NCBI GenBank assembly: GCA_002825515.1
Contig: PJET01000085.1
Location: 1 to 6,848, forward strand
Origin: Candidatus Thorarchaeota archaeon MP11T_1
Lineage (GTDB): Archaea; Asgardarchaeota; Thorarchaeia; Thorarchaeales; Thorarchaeaceae
DNA: 6,848 nucleotides
Reading direction: 5' to 3'
A model generated the notes under the pieces. That model did not search any database and was not told the DNA's origin. It saw only the letters and a list, made by a program, of their open reading frames with translations. Below, in pieces: positions 1-5,841 of the stretch (the first letter of the stretch is position 1; each line of letters starts with the position of its first letter). A program made the position numbers and the translations under genes.

Positions 1-1
1 A

Positions 2-100
2 AGATCTGAGATAACGTATAGAAAGACCTCGAGAAATTATTATGGATTGACTGAGAAGGGACATCTCACATTGGACCAACTCGAAAGACTATCAGATTAG
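2..100 (+). CDS. C-terminal fragment of a winged-helix transcriptional regulator (5' end outside window)
   Basis: The second frame is open from the window edge to a TAG at 98-100 and gives 32 residues. The piece contains RKTSRNYYGLTEKG followed by an amphipathic helix (LTLDQLERLSD). This is the usual look of the wing and last helix of PadR/ArsR/MarR-like winged-helix DNA-binding proteins, where an aromatic pair precedes LTxxG. The DNA-recognition helix and any effector or dimer domain lie outside the window, so the family cannot be fixed. It lies on the same strand as the superoxide reductase, 111 bases upstream, and that gene has its own TATA box, so co-transcription is not required. A T-rich stretch directly after the stop could end its transcript. 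Frame and stop are seen; the winged-helix call rests on a short motif. Confidence 0.6.
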   Translation, partial: RSEITYRKTSRNYYGLTEKGHLTLDQLERLSD

Positions 101-136
101 TTTTGTATTAACTGAGAGAGTGTATAGGAGAAGTGT

Positions 137-150
137 TTTAACATATAATA
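137..150 (+). promoter_or_regulatory. TATA-box promoter of the superoxide reductase gene
   Basis: TTTAACATATAATA is the best TATA-like element between the preceding stop and the start codon at 212. Placing the start site 25-27 bases downstream gives a leader of about 40 bases, which includes the ribosome binding site GAGGT at 199-203, 8 bases before ATG. Confidence 0.5.
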
Positions 151-167
151 CATTAAACCTCACAGCG

Positions 168-188
168 GTTCGAGCAATAATGTCGAAC
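168..188 (+). repeat. Inverted repeat at the predicted transcript start of superoxide reductase
   Basis: GTTCGA (168-173) and TCGAAC (183-188) are perfect 6-base arms around 9 bases. The repeat lies at or just after the predicted transcription start and before the ribosome binding site. It could be a repressor operator or a short leader hairpin. No function is demonstrated. Confidence 0.4.
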
Positions 189-211
189 TTTAGAAATTGA
201 GGTAGGGAAAA

Positions 212-592
212 ATGTCCAAGAAATGGATACAGACAGCTGATTGGAAGAGTGAGAAACACGTTCCTGTGATTGATATCAAGAAAGTTGAGGATGGAAAAGC
301 TGTTGTCATGGTTTCCGTTGGTAAGGAAATTGCACATCCAAACACAACTAATCATCATATCAAGTGGATGGATCTTTTCTTCTGGCCAGAGGGAGAAAAG
401 TTTCCTGTAGAGATTGGGTACGCAACGTTCGATCATCATGGTGAATCTGCACAAGGTCCAGATACTAGTGGAATTTACAGCGAGCCAGTTGCCAAGTTTG
501 TTTTCAAAACAGGTAAATCAGGAACCTTAATGGCTACATCCTATTGTAACATACACGGACTCTGGAAGAGTGAGGCCAAACTCAAAGTCTAA
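212..592 (+). CDS. sor: Superoxide reductase (class II, neelaredoxin type)
   Basis: A 126-residue cytoplasmic non-haem iron enzyme that reduces superoxide to hydrogen peroxide without making oxygen, typical of anaerobes and microaerophiles. All expected centre residues are visible. The EKH motif supplies E14, K15 (the residue that attracts superoxide) and H16. The next ligands are H42 and H48, and the CNIH motif supplies C112 and H115, completing the four-histidine, one-cysteine iron site. Numbering is offset by one at most positions from the well-known Pyrococcus enzyme. There is no N-terminal rubredoxin-like (desulforedoxin) domain, so this is the one-iron form, and length is normal for the family. 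The ATG at 212 has GAGGT 8 bases upstream. No rubredoxin or peroxidase gene is adjacent, so its electron donor must be encoded elsewhere. The gene is flanked by its own TATA box and hairpin terminator, so it is probably monocistronic. Confidence 0.96.
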   Translation: MSKKWIQTADWKSEKHVPVIDIKKVEDGKAVVMVSVGKEIAHPNTTNHHIKWMDLFFWPEGEKFPVEIGYATFDHHGESAQGPDTSGIYSEPVAKFVFKTGKSGTLMATSYCNIHGLWKSEAKLKV

Positions 593-604
593 TCCAGATT
601 AAAT

Positions 605-641
605 GGGCTAGCCACATGGCTGCCCCCATTCTTTTCTTTCT
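605..641 (+). terminator. Hairpin terminator after superoxide reductase
   Basis: GGGC-t-AGCC (605-613) pairs with GGCT-GCCC (618-625) around the loop ACAT, eight pairs with one bulged T. A pyrimidine-rich tract with two T-runs (about 629-641) follows. It starts 12 bases after the stop codon. The same stem could also serve the convergent minus-strand gene ending at 645. Confidence 0.7.
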
Positions 642-644
642 AAT

Positions 645-911
645 TCATTCTCTGAGAGTGTTGCAACCATTTACATCAGACAGTGTCGCACCCCAAATTG
701 TATCCCCGTCTGTGCTCCCACATACCATCATTCGTTTGCCAATATGAAGGGCAAAATCTCCGGAACCAAAGTCAGGTGGTACTGCTTCCCAAGGCATGAT
801 TGCAGACAGTCTGTATTCTGTTCCATCATCGGTGGAAATAATGTAATAATTCAAAACCTTGGAAACAAGCCCTGTGACCGATATTTCTTTCATATCTACA
901 TCCAACCACAC
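645..911 (-). CDS. Small OB-fold-like protein, function unknown
   Basis: This encodes 88 residues from a GTG at 911, or 82 from the internal ATG at 893-891. The pattern is a run of beta strands. VTGLVSKV (13-20) and YYIISTDDGTEYRL (22-35) form two strands with a tight turn. After a proline-rich linker, HIGKRMMVCG (56-65) and DTIWGATL (70-77) form two more. A strand-turn-strand start followed by a GK-x-V/M-x-V-x-G strand is common in small OB folds that bind nucleic acid or peptide, but no ligand residues are identifiable. The start is unresolved: AGGAA abuts the GTG with no spacing, and the ATG lacks a good ribosome binding site. The frame stays open to 950 without a better start. The gene diverges from the microprotein unit and converges on superoxide reductase. 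Fold assignment is inference from pattern only. Confidence 0.65.
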   Translation of the reverse strand: MWLDVDMKEISVTGLVSKVLNYYIISTDDGTEYRLSAIMPWEAVPPDFGSGDFALHIGKRMMVCGSTDGDTIWGATLSDVNGCNTLRE

Positions 912-920
912 TTCCTGATA

Positions 921-948
921 GTCACATATTGTGACTTCATTCTGTGAC
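921..948. promoter_or_regulatory. Candidate operator: palindrome GTCACATATTGTGAC plus a third TGTGAC half-site
   Basis: GTCACA (921-926) and TGTGAC (930-935) form a perfect inverted repeat around TAT. A direct copy, TGTGAC, follows at 943-948, 13 bases after the second. The cluster lies between the shared TATA box and the start of the minus-strand OB-like gene and covers that gene's predicted transcript start (about 944), a typical repressor position. The factor is unknown. Confidence 0.45.
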
Positions 949-965
949 CCTCATAAGTGGCTCCG

Positions 966-975
966 GTATATATAC
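966..975. promoter_or_regulatory. Palindromic TATA box shared by divergent genes
   Basis: GTATATATAC is self-complementary, so TBP could load in either direction. At 26-27 bases from its centre, transcription would start near 997 on the plus strand, about 10 bases before the first microprotein start. On the minus strand it would start near 944, giving a leader of about 33 bases for the OB-like gene. No other TATA-like element serves either gene as well. Confidence 0.55.
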
Positions 976-1006
976 TAAATCGGAGTAGTAATTCTTGTGA
1001 AATATT

Positions 1007-1108
1007 ATGGCTCTAGCAATTAACTCACGAAGAACATCTGTGTTAAAGAACAATAAAACAAAGGTTTCCACCGATGCCTTGACCCACGCGTTCCTTTATC
1101 GGAGGTAA
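1007..1108 (+). CDS. Microprotein A, first of a tandem pair
   Basis: A 33-residue reading frame from ATG 1007 to TAA 1106. The product is basic (three Lys and four Arg against one Asp), with no hydrophobic segment long enough for a membrane helix. Its C-terminal block (residues 19-32) reads KVSTDALTHAFLYR. Nine of these 14 positions are identical in the next reading frame (K, S, T, D, A, H, F, Y, R), and both products begin MAL. Where residues match, the codons mostly differ at the third base (tcc/tca, acc/aca, gcc/gca, tat/tac), which suggests selection on the peptide. There is no strong ribosome binding site. The predicted transcript start lies about 10 bases upstream, so initiation on a very short leader is likely. 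I recognise no known family. The basic charge would suit nucleic-acid or ribosome binding, but that is a guess. Confidence 0.62.
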   Translation: MALAINSRRTSVLKNNKTKVSTDALTHAFLYRR

Positions 1109-1112
1109 TCGA

Positions 1113-1199
1113 ATGGCGTTAACTAAGCGGAATAACAAGAAAAGCTACAGGAAGAAGATCTCAACAGATGCAATTATTCACTCCTTCACTTACAGGTGA
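1113..1199 (+). CDS. Microprotein B, diverged copy of microprotein A
   Basis: A 28-residue frame from ATG 1113 to TGA 1197. It starts four bases after the stop of the previous gene. A full Shine-Dalgarno sequence, GGAGGT (1101-1106), overlaps the end of that gene, six bases before ATG, so translation is probably coupled. The N-terminal half is very basic (K5, R6, K9, K10, R13, K14, K15). The C-terminal block KISTDAIIHSFTYR (residues 15-28) matches microprotein A at nine of 14 positions with conservative changes elsewhere (V/I, L/I, A/S). It is five residues shorter than A, with the loss in the middle linker. It likely arose by tandem duplication and diverged. Function is unknown and no family was recognised. 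The ribosome binding site and the paralogy are the evidence that it is real. Confidence 0.65.
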   Translation: MALTKRNNKKSYRKKISTDAIIHSFTYR

Positions 1200-1204
1200 T
1201 AATC

Positions 1205-1318
1205 ATGAATCATTGCTCTGAGAAAGTTTCCATTGGTACCAACTCTAGATTATCCAATGACAATGCAAAACGTCGTTGCCTAACACTTAGTGAAGTGCTC
1301 TTGATGGAAGCCACTTGA
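1205..1318 (+). CDS. Microprotein C, third short gene of the unit
   Basis: A 37-residue frame from ATG 1205 to TGA 1316. Its ribosome binding site AGGTGAT (1194-1200) overlaps the stop of microprotein B and lies four bases from the ATG, a near-perfect match to the archaeal 16S tail. The product has two cysteines (C4, C25), a polar middle and a short hydrophobic end (LTLSEVLLMEAT). I see no convincing similarity to microproteins A and B. Its last codons overlap the terminator stem that closes the unit, so part of its sequence is constrained by RNA structure. It may be a genuine third product or a decayed copy. It is the weakest of the three. Confidence 0.45.
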   Translation: MNHCSEKVSIGTNSRLSNDNAKRRCLTLSEVLLMEAT

Positions 1319-1337
1319 GCACTTCAAACTAATTTTT
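1291..1337 (+). terminator. Terminator of the microprotein unit
   Basis: TGAAGTGCTC (1291-1300) and GAGCACTTCA (1317-1326) are perfect 10-base inverted arms with a 16-base loop, followed by five T at 1333-1337. The 5' arm, the loop and the first bases of the 3' arm lie within the coding end of microprotein C. Nothing on the plus strand follows for 700 bases, so this plausibly ends the unit. Confidence 0.65.
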
Positions 1338-1350
1338 CACTGCCCAATCG

Positions 1351-1953
1351 CTAGTTATCAGCTTTCATAATCCAACTGACAAGCTCTGCTGTCATCTGGT
1401 TAAGCTTCATGAATTCCACACGATAAACAGGGTTTTTGAAAGCTATCAAAACATTCTGCATTCCAGCATCAAAGCCTACAATTTGCACTGCTTTCGCAAG
1501 CGCATTTGGCATGAAAGCTACCAGAGACAAAAGCATTGCAATTGCAAAGAGGCCTATTGTCAAGATTGGCCAGATAGAAATAGGTTGTCCCCGTGAGATC
1601 TGATTTCCCATGAAAAGAAGACCAAAGATGAGAAATCCCAATAGGAAACCATCAACAACTAAACATAATGTCTGCGGTCTATCGCTGCCAGCATCCGGAT
1701 TGGCATGATCTTCACATACCTGAACTGGGAAGACTTTCATCTCTGGATTATGAGGAGCATTCCTTCCCACCATGTATGGCGTATATGCAGGATTCCACTG
1801 GCGCCGTAAATATTGAGGACTCTTTTTTGCCATCTTCATTCTTACGATTTTTGTCGCTGGCGAACCGCATACTGGACATATCTTAGGAAATCTGGCCTTC
1901 AAAGTATCTACCCTAACAAGAGGTTCATCAAAAAACTCCTTTTTGGTACTCAT
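1351..1953 (-). CDS. Two-helix membrane protein with a CxxC...CxxH zinc-like site
   Basis: This encodes 200 residues. The N-terminal soluble part carries CPVCG (C26, C29) and, 50 residues later, VCEDH (C80, H83), a spacing that suits one structural zinc. Two hydrophobic segments follow, at about 96-117 and 127-148, separated by a short polar loop, so both termini probably face the cytoplasm. The C-terminal tail (about 155-185) has alternating hydrophobic residues, with FKNPVYRVEFMKLN looking like a beta strand and helix. I know no family name. Zinc site plus two helices is a layout seen in uncharacterised archaeal and bacterial membrane proteins. The ATG at 1953 has GAGGT (1961-1965) 7 bases upstream, supporting this start. 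It is transcribed away from the acetyltransferase gene and converges on the microprotein unit. There is no signal peptide. Confidence 0.8.
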   Translation of the reverse strand: MSTKKEFFDEPLVRVDTLKARFPKICPVCGSPATKIVRMKMAKKSPQYLRRQWNPAYTPYMVGRNAPHNPEMKVFPVQVCEDHANPDAGSDRPQTLCLVVDGFLLGFLIFGLLFMGNQISRGQPISIWPILTIGLFAIAMLLSLVAFMPNALAKAVQIVGFDAGMQNVLIAFKNPVYRVEFMKLNQMTAELVSWIMKADN

Positions 1954-1989
1954 ACTATAGACCTCGGAATCTTGTGAAATCTAATGTGT

Positions 1990-2002
1990 CATAAAATAAA
2001 GA
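1990..2002 (-). promoter_or_regulatory. TATA-like promoter of the zinc/two-helix membrane protein
   Basis: On the minus strand this region reads TCTTTATTTTATG. A start 25-27 bases downstream leaves a leader of roughly 17 bases that still contains the GAGGT ribosome binding site. Confidence 0.4.
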
Positions 2003-2030
2003 GTGTATCGAACTAAGCCGTTTTTGAGCA

Positions 2031-2040
2031 TCTTTATCTT
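2031..2040 (+). promoter_or_regulatory. TATA-like promoter of the acetyltransferase, predicting a leaderless transcript
   Basis: TCTTTATCTT is centred about 27 bases before the ATG at 2063, so transcription should begin at or next to the start codon. This agrees with the absence of any Shine-Dalgarno sequence before that ATG. Confidence 0.45.
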
Positions 2041-2062
2041 CATATTTTAGCATCCACCAAGT

Positions 2063-2635
2063 ATGTATTATGGAGAGAAGGTAAAGCTTAGAGCACTAGA
2101 GATGGATGATCTTGACATCATTCTGAAACATTGGAATAACCTCGAACTTCGTCAGTACTTGAACAACCAGATACCGATGTCAAGAAATGCAGAACGTAAT
2201 TGGTTGGAGAATGCTACTGTTCAGAATCCTTGGAGGGATGGAAGAATGACTCTGGCAATTGAAAATAAGAAAACTGGGGAGTTTCTTGGTACTGCGAGTC
2301 TGTTTGATATTTCTAAACAACACAAACGGGCTGAGTTTGGTATTGCAATTCATAATCAAGAGAATCTCGGAAAGGGATTCGGTAGTGATACAACACGAGT
2401 AATGCTCTGGATATCTTTCCATATTTTGGGGCTCAACAGTATCTATCTAATTACTTTGAGAAGTAATGAACGCGCTCAGAAAGCTTACGAAAATGCAGGG
2501 TTTAAGCAAGCAGGAGTCTTTAGAAATGCAGCATATGTGAACGGAGCATTTCAGGATTTCATAATCATGGACATTCTCAAGGAGGAGTTCTTCGAAATCT
2601 ATCCACCAGGTACTTCGGTCGGATTAAGTGCCTGA
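2063..2635 (+). CDS. GNAT-family N-acetyltransferase, RimJ/RimL type
   Basis: This encodes 190 residues, a normal single-domain length. The N-terminus GEKVKLRALEMDDLD (4-18) is the standard first strand and helix of RimJ/RimL/SpeG-like enzymes and supports the ATG at 2063. Acetyl-CoA would bind at motif A, NLGKGFGSD (101-109), the Q/R-x-x-G-x-G/A loop with glycines at 103, 105 and 107. The later block NERAQKAYENAGF (135-147) is motif B, with Y142 in the usual general-acid position, followed by GVFRNAAYVNGAFQD (161-175). Such enzymes acetylate protein N-termini, polyamines, amino-glycosides or small amines, and the substrate cannot be told from sequence. The final 15 residues extend past the fold. 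The transketolase gene follows after 104 bases with no clear TATA box between, so the two may share a transcript. Confidence 0.9.
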   Translation: MYYGEKVKLRALEMDDLDIILKHWNNLELRQYLNNQIPMSRNAERNWLENATVQNPWRDGRMTLAIENKKTGEFLGTASLFDISKQHKRAEFGIAIHNQENLGKGFGSDTTRVMLWISFHILGLNSIYLITLRSNERAQKAYENAGFKQAGVFRNAAYVNGAFQDFIIMDILKEEFFEIYPPGTSVGLSA

Positions 2636-2694
2636 ATGGAAACACAACAATCAAAAAGAGGGTGATACGTCAGACCGACTAGTCATCAGTACAA

Positions 2695-2710
2695 TCTTGG
2701 TCTACCAAGA
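2695..2710. repeat. Inverted repeat ahead of transketolase
   Basis: TCTTGG and CCAAGA are perfect 6-base arms around TCTA, 30 bases before the transketolase start and ahead of its ribosome binding site (AAGGAG, 2725-2730). It could be an operator or a small leader hairpin. A separate 8-base palindrome, GACTAGTC, lies at about 2677-2684. No TATA box is obvious between the two genes. Confidence 0.35.
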
Positions 2711-2739
2711 ATCTGCATAGGAGTAAGGAGAGAACGTCG

Positions 2740-4755
2740 ATGTCTGATTCGAAACTGCAAGATTTAGCAATCAATACCATTCGATTTCTATCAGCTGATG
2801 CTGTCCAGCGTGCCAATTCAGGGCATCCGGGTATGCCTATGGGTGCCGCTGCTATGGCGTATACTCTATGGACTAGACACTTACGTTTCAATCCAAAGAA
2901 TCCGGATTGGTGGGAGCGCGATAGATTTGTCTTGTCTGGTGGCCATGGGTCGATGTTGCTCTATTCTCTGTTACATCTCACTGGATACGATGTCAGCATG
3001 GGGGATCTGATGGATTTCCGTCAACTGGGTTGCAGGACTCCGGGACATCCAGAGAACTTCTGCACACCCGGTGTAGAAGTTACAACTGGTCCACTTGGTC
3101 AGGGACTTGGAAACACTGTTGGGATGGCAATCGCCGAGGCGCACTTGGCTGCAGTATTCAACAAACCCGGTTTCAACCTCGTTAATCACTACATATACGC
3201 AATTGTAACTGATGGTGACCTTATGGAGGGTCTATCATCAGAAGCCGCATCACTCGCCGGACATCTTCGTTTAGGCAAAATAATCCTACTCTATGATGAC
3301 AACCTCATATCCATCGACGGAAGTACAGACCTTACATTCTCTGAGGATCGTAATGCTCGGTTTGAGGCGTTTGGATGGCATGTCCAAAGTGTGAAAGATG
3401 GAAATGATGTTGCTGCAGTCGACCAAGCTATTCAGAATGCAAAGCAAGATTCACGACCTTCACTCATTTCTGTCCGGACCCATATTGGCTATGGTCTACC
3501 TACCAGACAAGATACAGCAAAGGCTCATGGAGAACCAGCAGGAGAGGAGGAGTTGGCAGGTGCTAAGAAGAAACTCAACTGGCCTCTTGAACCCCCATTC
3601 TACATTCCTGATGAGGTGCTCAAACATCTCCGTGAGGTTGGAGAGCAGGGAGCGAAAAAGGAGGAGGAGTGGAATTCGCTCTTTGAGAATTATTCCAAGG
3701 CACATCCTGAATTGGCGAAAGAGTTCAGTCGACGAATGAAGGGTGAGCTTATCGATAATTGGGATGAAGACCTGCCAACGTTTCATCCGAGTGATGGACC
3801 GATTGCCACAAGAGCTGCATCAGGGAAGACCATCAATGCGTTGGCCTCAAAGTTGCCTGAGATGATTGGAGGTTCTGCGGACTTGACTCCTTCAAATAAA
3901 ACATGGATTGATGGTAGTCCAGCATTTCAGGCAGACTCTCCTGAGGGAAGAAATATCCACTATGGAGTACGTGAGCATGCAATGGCAGCAGCTGTCAACG
4001 GGATGGCCGCACACGGTGGCGTAATCCCATATTCAGGCACATTCCTCATGTTCTCAGACTATATGCGCCCATCGATTCGTCTATCAGCTTTGTCTAGGCA
4101 TAGAAGTATCTGGGTGTTCACTCATGACAGTATCGGGGTTGGTGAAGATGGACCTACACATCAACCTGTGGAACAGATTGCATCACTAAGGGCAATCCCT
4201 AATCTTACTGTCATCCGACCAGGGGACGCAAACGAGGTTGTCGAGGCATGGAAGATAGCTATTGCCAATACGGACAAGCCTACACTGATAGCATTAACCC
4301 GACAAAATATAGCAATCTTAGACCGAAACAAGTACGCCTCAGCTGCAGGTCTCAAAAACGGAGCTTATGTCTTAGCTGATATTGGAAAAGAGCCTGAAAT
4401 TATTTTGATGGCTTCAGGTTCTGAGGTCCCACTCATTGTGGAAGTTGCTGAGAAACTGTTCACGGAAGGTGTCAGTGTACGACTAGTTTCATTCCCGAGC
4501 TGGGAGCTGTTTGAGAAACAGAGTCAGGAGTATCGCGATTCTGTCCTGCCACCCAATATCAAGAAACGATTGGCTGTGGAAGCTGGTGTTTCTCATGGTT
4601 GGGAGAAATGGATCGGAGATGAAGGGATTATGCACTCTGTCGAAGAGTTTGGTTCATCTGCGCCTGTCAAAGTAGTATTTGAGAAGTATGGCTTCACAGT
4701 TGACAATATACACACCATGGCAAAGAAACTGATTGGAAAGTACAAGGAATCCTGA
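2740..4755 (+). CDS. tkt: Transketolase, full-length single-chain form
   Basis: A 671-residue thiamine-diphosphate enzyme that moves two-carbon ketol units between sugar phosphates in the non-oxidative pentose phosphate pathway, joining glycolysis to ribose and erythrose supply. N-terminal (PP) domain: H29 in SGHPGMP, H69 in SGGHGS, H103 in TPGHPE; the cofactor and metal motif runs from D158-G159 to N188 (DDN); substrate-side H263. Central (Pyr) domain: catalytic E412 in VREHA, then H462, D470 and H474 in [15 protein letters not shown], and R521 in LTRQN. The C-terminal domain is also present. These match the E. coli and yeast residues within a few positions. The motif start is TDG instead of the more usual GDG, a mild change. 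AAGGAG lies nine bases before ATG. Many archaea carry transketolase as two half-genes, or lack it. The fused, bacterial/eukaryal-like form is notable. Confidence 0.97.
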   Translation: MSDSKLQDLAINTIRFLSADAVQRANSGHPGMPMGAAAMAYTLWTRHLRFNPKNPDWWERDRFVLSGGHGSMLLYSLLHLTGYDVSMGDLMDFRQLGCRTPGHPENFCTPGVEVTTGPLGQGLGNTVGMAIAEAHLAAVFNKPGFNLVNHYIYAIVTDGDLMEGLSSEAASLAGHLRLGKIILLYDDNLISIDGSTDLTFSEDRNARFEAFGWHVQSVKDGNDVAAVDQAIQNAKQDSRPSLISVRTHIGYGLPTRQDTAKAHGEPAGEEELAGAKKKLNWPLEPPFYIPDEVLKHLREVGEQGAKKEEEWNSLFENYSKAHPELAKEFSRRMKGELIDNWDEDLPTFHPSDGPIATRAASGKTINALASKLPEMIGGSADLTPSNKTWIDGSPAFQADSPEGRNIHYGVREHAMAAAVNGMAAHGGVIPYSGTFLMFSDYMRPSIRLSALSRHRSIWVFTHDSIGVGEDGPTHQPVEQIASLRAIPNLTVIRPGDANEVVEAWKIAIANTDKPTLIALTRQNIAILDRNKYASAAGLKNGAYVLADIGKEPEIILMASGSEVPLIVEVAEKLFTEGVSVRLVSFPSWELFEKQSQEYRDSVLPPNIKKRLAVEAGVSHGWEKWIGDEGIMHSVEEFGSSAPVKVVFEKYGFTVDNIHTMAKKLIGKYKES

Positions 4756-4778
4756 AGGATTTTAAGGATTTATAACCC

Positions 4779-4816
4779 GTTATTTTTGTTTTAAAGCGTT
4801 AATAACATATTTTTTT
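4779..4816 (+). terminator. T-rich termination region after transketolase
   Basis: Two T-rich tracts (about 4781-4792 and 4810-4816, the latter seven T) follow the stop by 25-60 bases. A weak inverted repeat, GTTATT (4779-4784) with AATAAC (4801-4806), precedes the second. Archaeal RNA polymerase stops at T-runs, so this is a good candidate even with a poor hairpin. Confidence 0.5.
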
Positions 4817-4848
4817 CCTCGGTCGTCCATTCTCTAGTTAATACTCCC

Positions 4849-4883
4849 TATAAATACTAAAGATGAAAGAAATCTCAGGTGAT
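4849..4883 (+). promoter_or_regulatory. TATA box and ribosome binding site of the surface protein gene
   Basis: TATAAATA (4849-4856) predicts a start near 4878. AGGTGAT (4877-4883) lies three bases before the GTG at 4887 and is a near-perfect match to the 16S tail. The transcript start and ribosome binding site nearly coincide, so the leader must be very short or start slightly earlier. The strength of this site justifies choosing GTG. Confidence 0.55.
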
Positions 4884-4886
4884 TAA

Positions 4887-5834
4887 GTGGACGTTTACAA
4901 AAAAACTGCACTAGCTCTCTTCGCCCTCACAATTATAGGGCTGGGGATGCCGCTCGCTGCCGCGCAGAGCAGTGGAATTCTCTACCAGCATTCCGCTGGT
5001 ATCGTATCACTTGAAACGGACGATATTTCAATCAAAGTGACTGGAAACGATCAGGCCCCTCACTTTCACTGGTGGGACCCAAATAATCCAGTAGTAGACT
5101 ATCACGTCATGTTTGTCAGGATGTTCGAAGTGAATGACACAGATGGTAATGGTGTGTTCGAGAATGGTACTGACGACATGATTGGTGCTCCATTTGTTCT
5201 ACCAACAGTAGGTTGGGAATTCAGTGGTTTTGAAACCGTTGAGGATGATGGAAATACTACTGAGGTACATTTCAACTTCACCACAGAGGCCACATTTGAT
5301 CCTCGTCCAGAAGGATCAGGTGTTGACTATGGTCACTTACCTAGTCTTCCAGCGTTCGATGTGAATGTAAGTATCAATGTGCACATGTACTTAGAGAATC
5401 CAGGTGAGTTCAAGTTCGACCTTATGGTTGAAGGTTGGACCTGGACCTTTGAAACCTCGCTTCTAGTTCTAATGTTCACAGTGACTCAGAGTTCACATGG
5501 ACAAAATCAAGGTGATACTAACCCAACAGGATTCCACAAGGTTGGTACTAAATTCCAGTTCGAGAATGGTTACTTCGAGTATGAGGAAACTGCTCTTGCA
5601 GCTACCAACACCTTGCAGGTCAAAGCCAGTTTTGGTGATGCCTCAGGTGGTTACTCTGGAAACGCAGTGTATCTCGCCTTTGAGAACTTCGGTAATGACA
5701 CTCTTGAGTATGATCCAGTGCTTGGTGTTGATCCCTCCACACCAGGACTTATTCTTGACCCATTGACTTTGGGGATCGTGGCTGGAACCGCAATCATAAT
5801 TGTCCTGGCAATCGTACTCGTCAGGAGAAAGTAG
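4887..5834 (+). CDS. Secreted, membrane-anchored surface protein with N-glycosylation sites
   Basis: A 315-residue protein starting at GTG. Residues 1-26 are a Sec signal peptide: two lysines, a hydrophobic core (8-20), and cleavage likely in the AAAQ at 24-27. Residues 287-311 form a single C-terminal helix ending in RRK, so the body lies outside the cell with a short cytoplasmic tail. The outer domain looks beta-rich and acidic. It has six N-x-S/T sequons (N83, N93, N123, N130, N160, N270), suited to archaeal N-glycosylation, and a calcium-loop-like DTDGNG at 84-89 (DxDxNG). An unusual aromatic-histidine patch, HFHWWDP, sits at 59-65. I do not recognise a named family. Similar layouts are common among archaeal surface proteins. 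It has its own promoter and a strong terminator, so it is probably expressed alone. Confidence 0.85.
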   Translation: MDVYKKTALALFALTIIGLGMPLAAAQSSGILYQHSAGIVSLETDDISIKVTGNDQAPHFHWWDPNNPVVDYHVMFVRMFEVNDTDGNGVFENGTDDMIGAPFVLPTVGWEFSGFETVEDDGNTTEVHFNFTTEATFDPRPEGSGVDYGHLPSLPAFDVNVSINVHMYLENPGEFKFDLMVEGWTWTFETSLLVLMFTVTQSSHGQNQGDTNPTGFHKVGTKFQFENGYFEYEETALAATNTLQVKASFGDASGGYSGNAVYLAFENFGNDTLEYDPVLGVDPSTPGLILDPLTLGIVAGTAIIIVLAIVLVRRK

Positions 5835-5841
5835 TACACCA

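Noticed and set aside
92..454. A 120-codon minus-strand frame across the superoxide reductase gene
   Set aside because: It lies antisense to a gene with complete active-site residues, has no recognisable motif and no ribosome binding site.
744..947. A 67-codon plus-strand frame opposite the OB-like gene
   Set aside because: Composition is not protein-like, and the minus-strand reading shows a coherent strand pattern. The plus-strand frame is a shadow.
1205..1318. Microprotein C as a third copy of A and B
   Set aside because: Only a KVS tripeptide is shared, and no aligned STDA, H, F or YR positions were found. Kept as a separate weak gene.
3496..3786. Minus-strand and alternative-frame openings within transketolase (also 2971-3189, 3398-3739, 4161-4355)
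   Set aside because: All are overlapped by a full-length, well-conserved enzyme and show no domain of their own.
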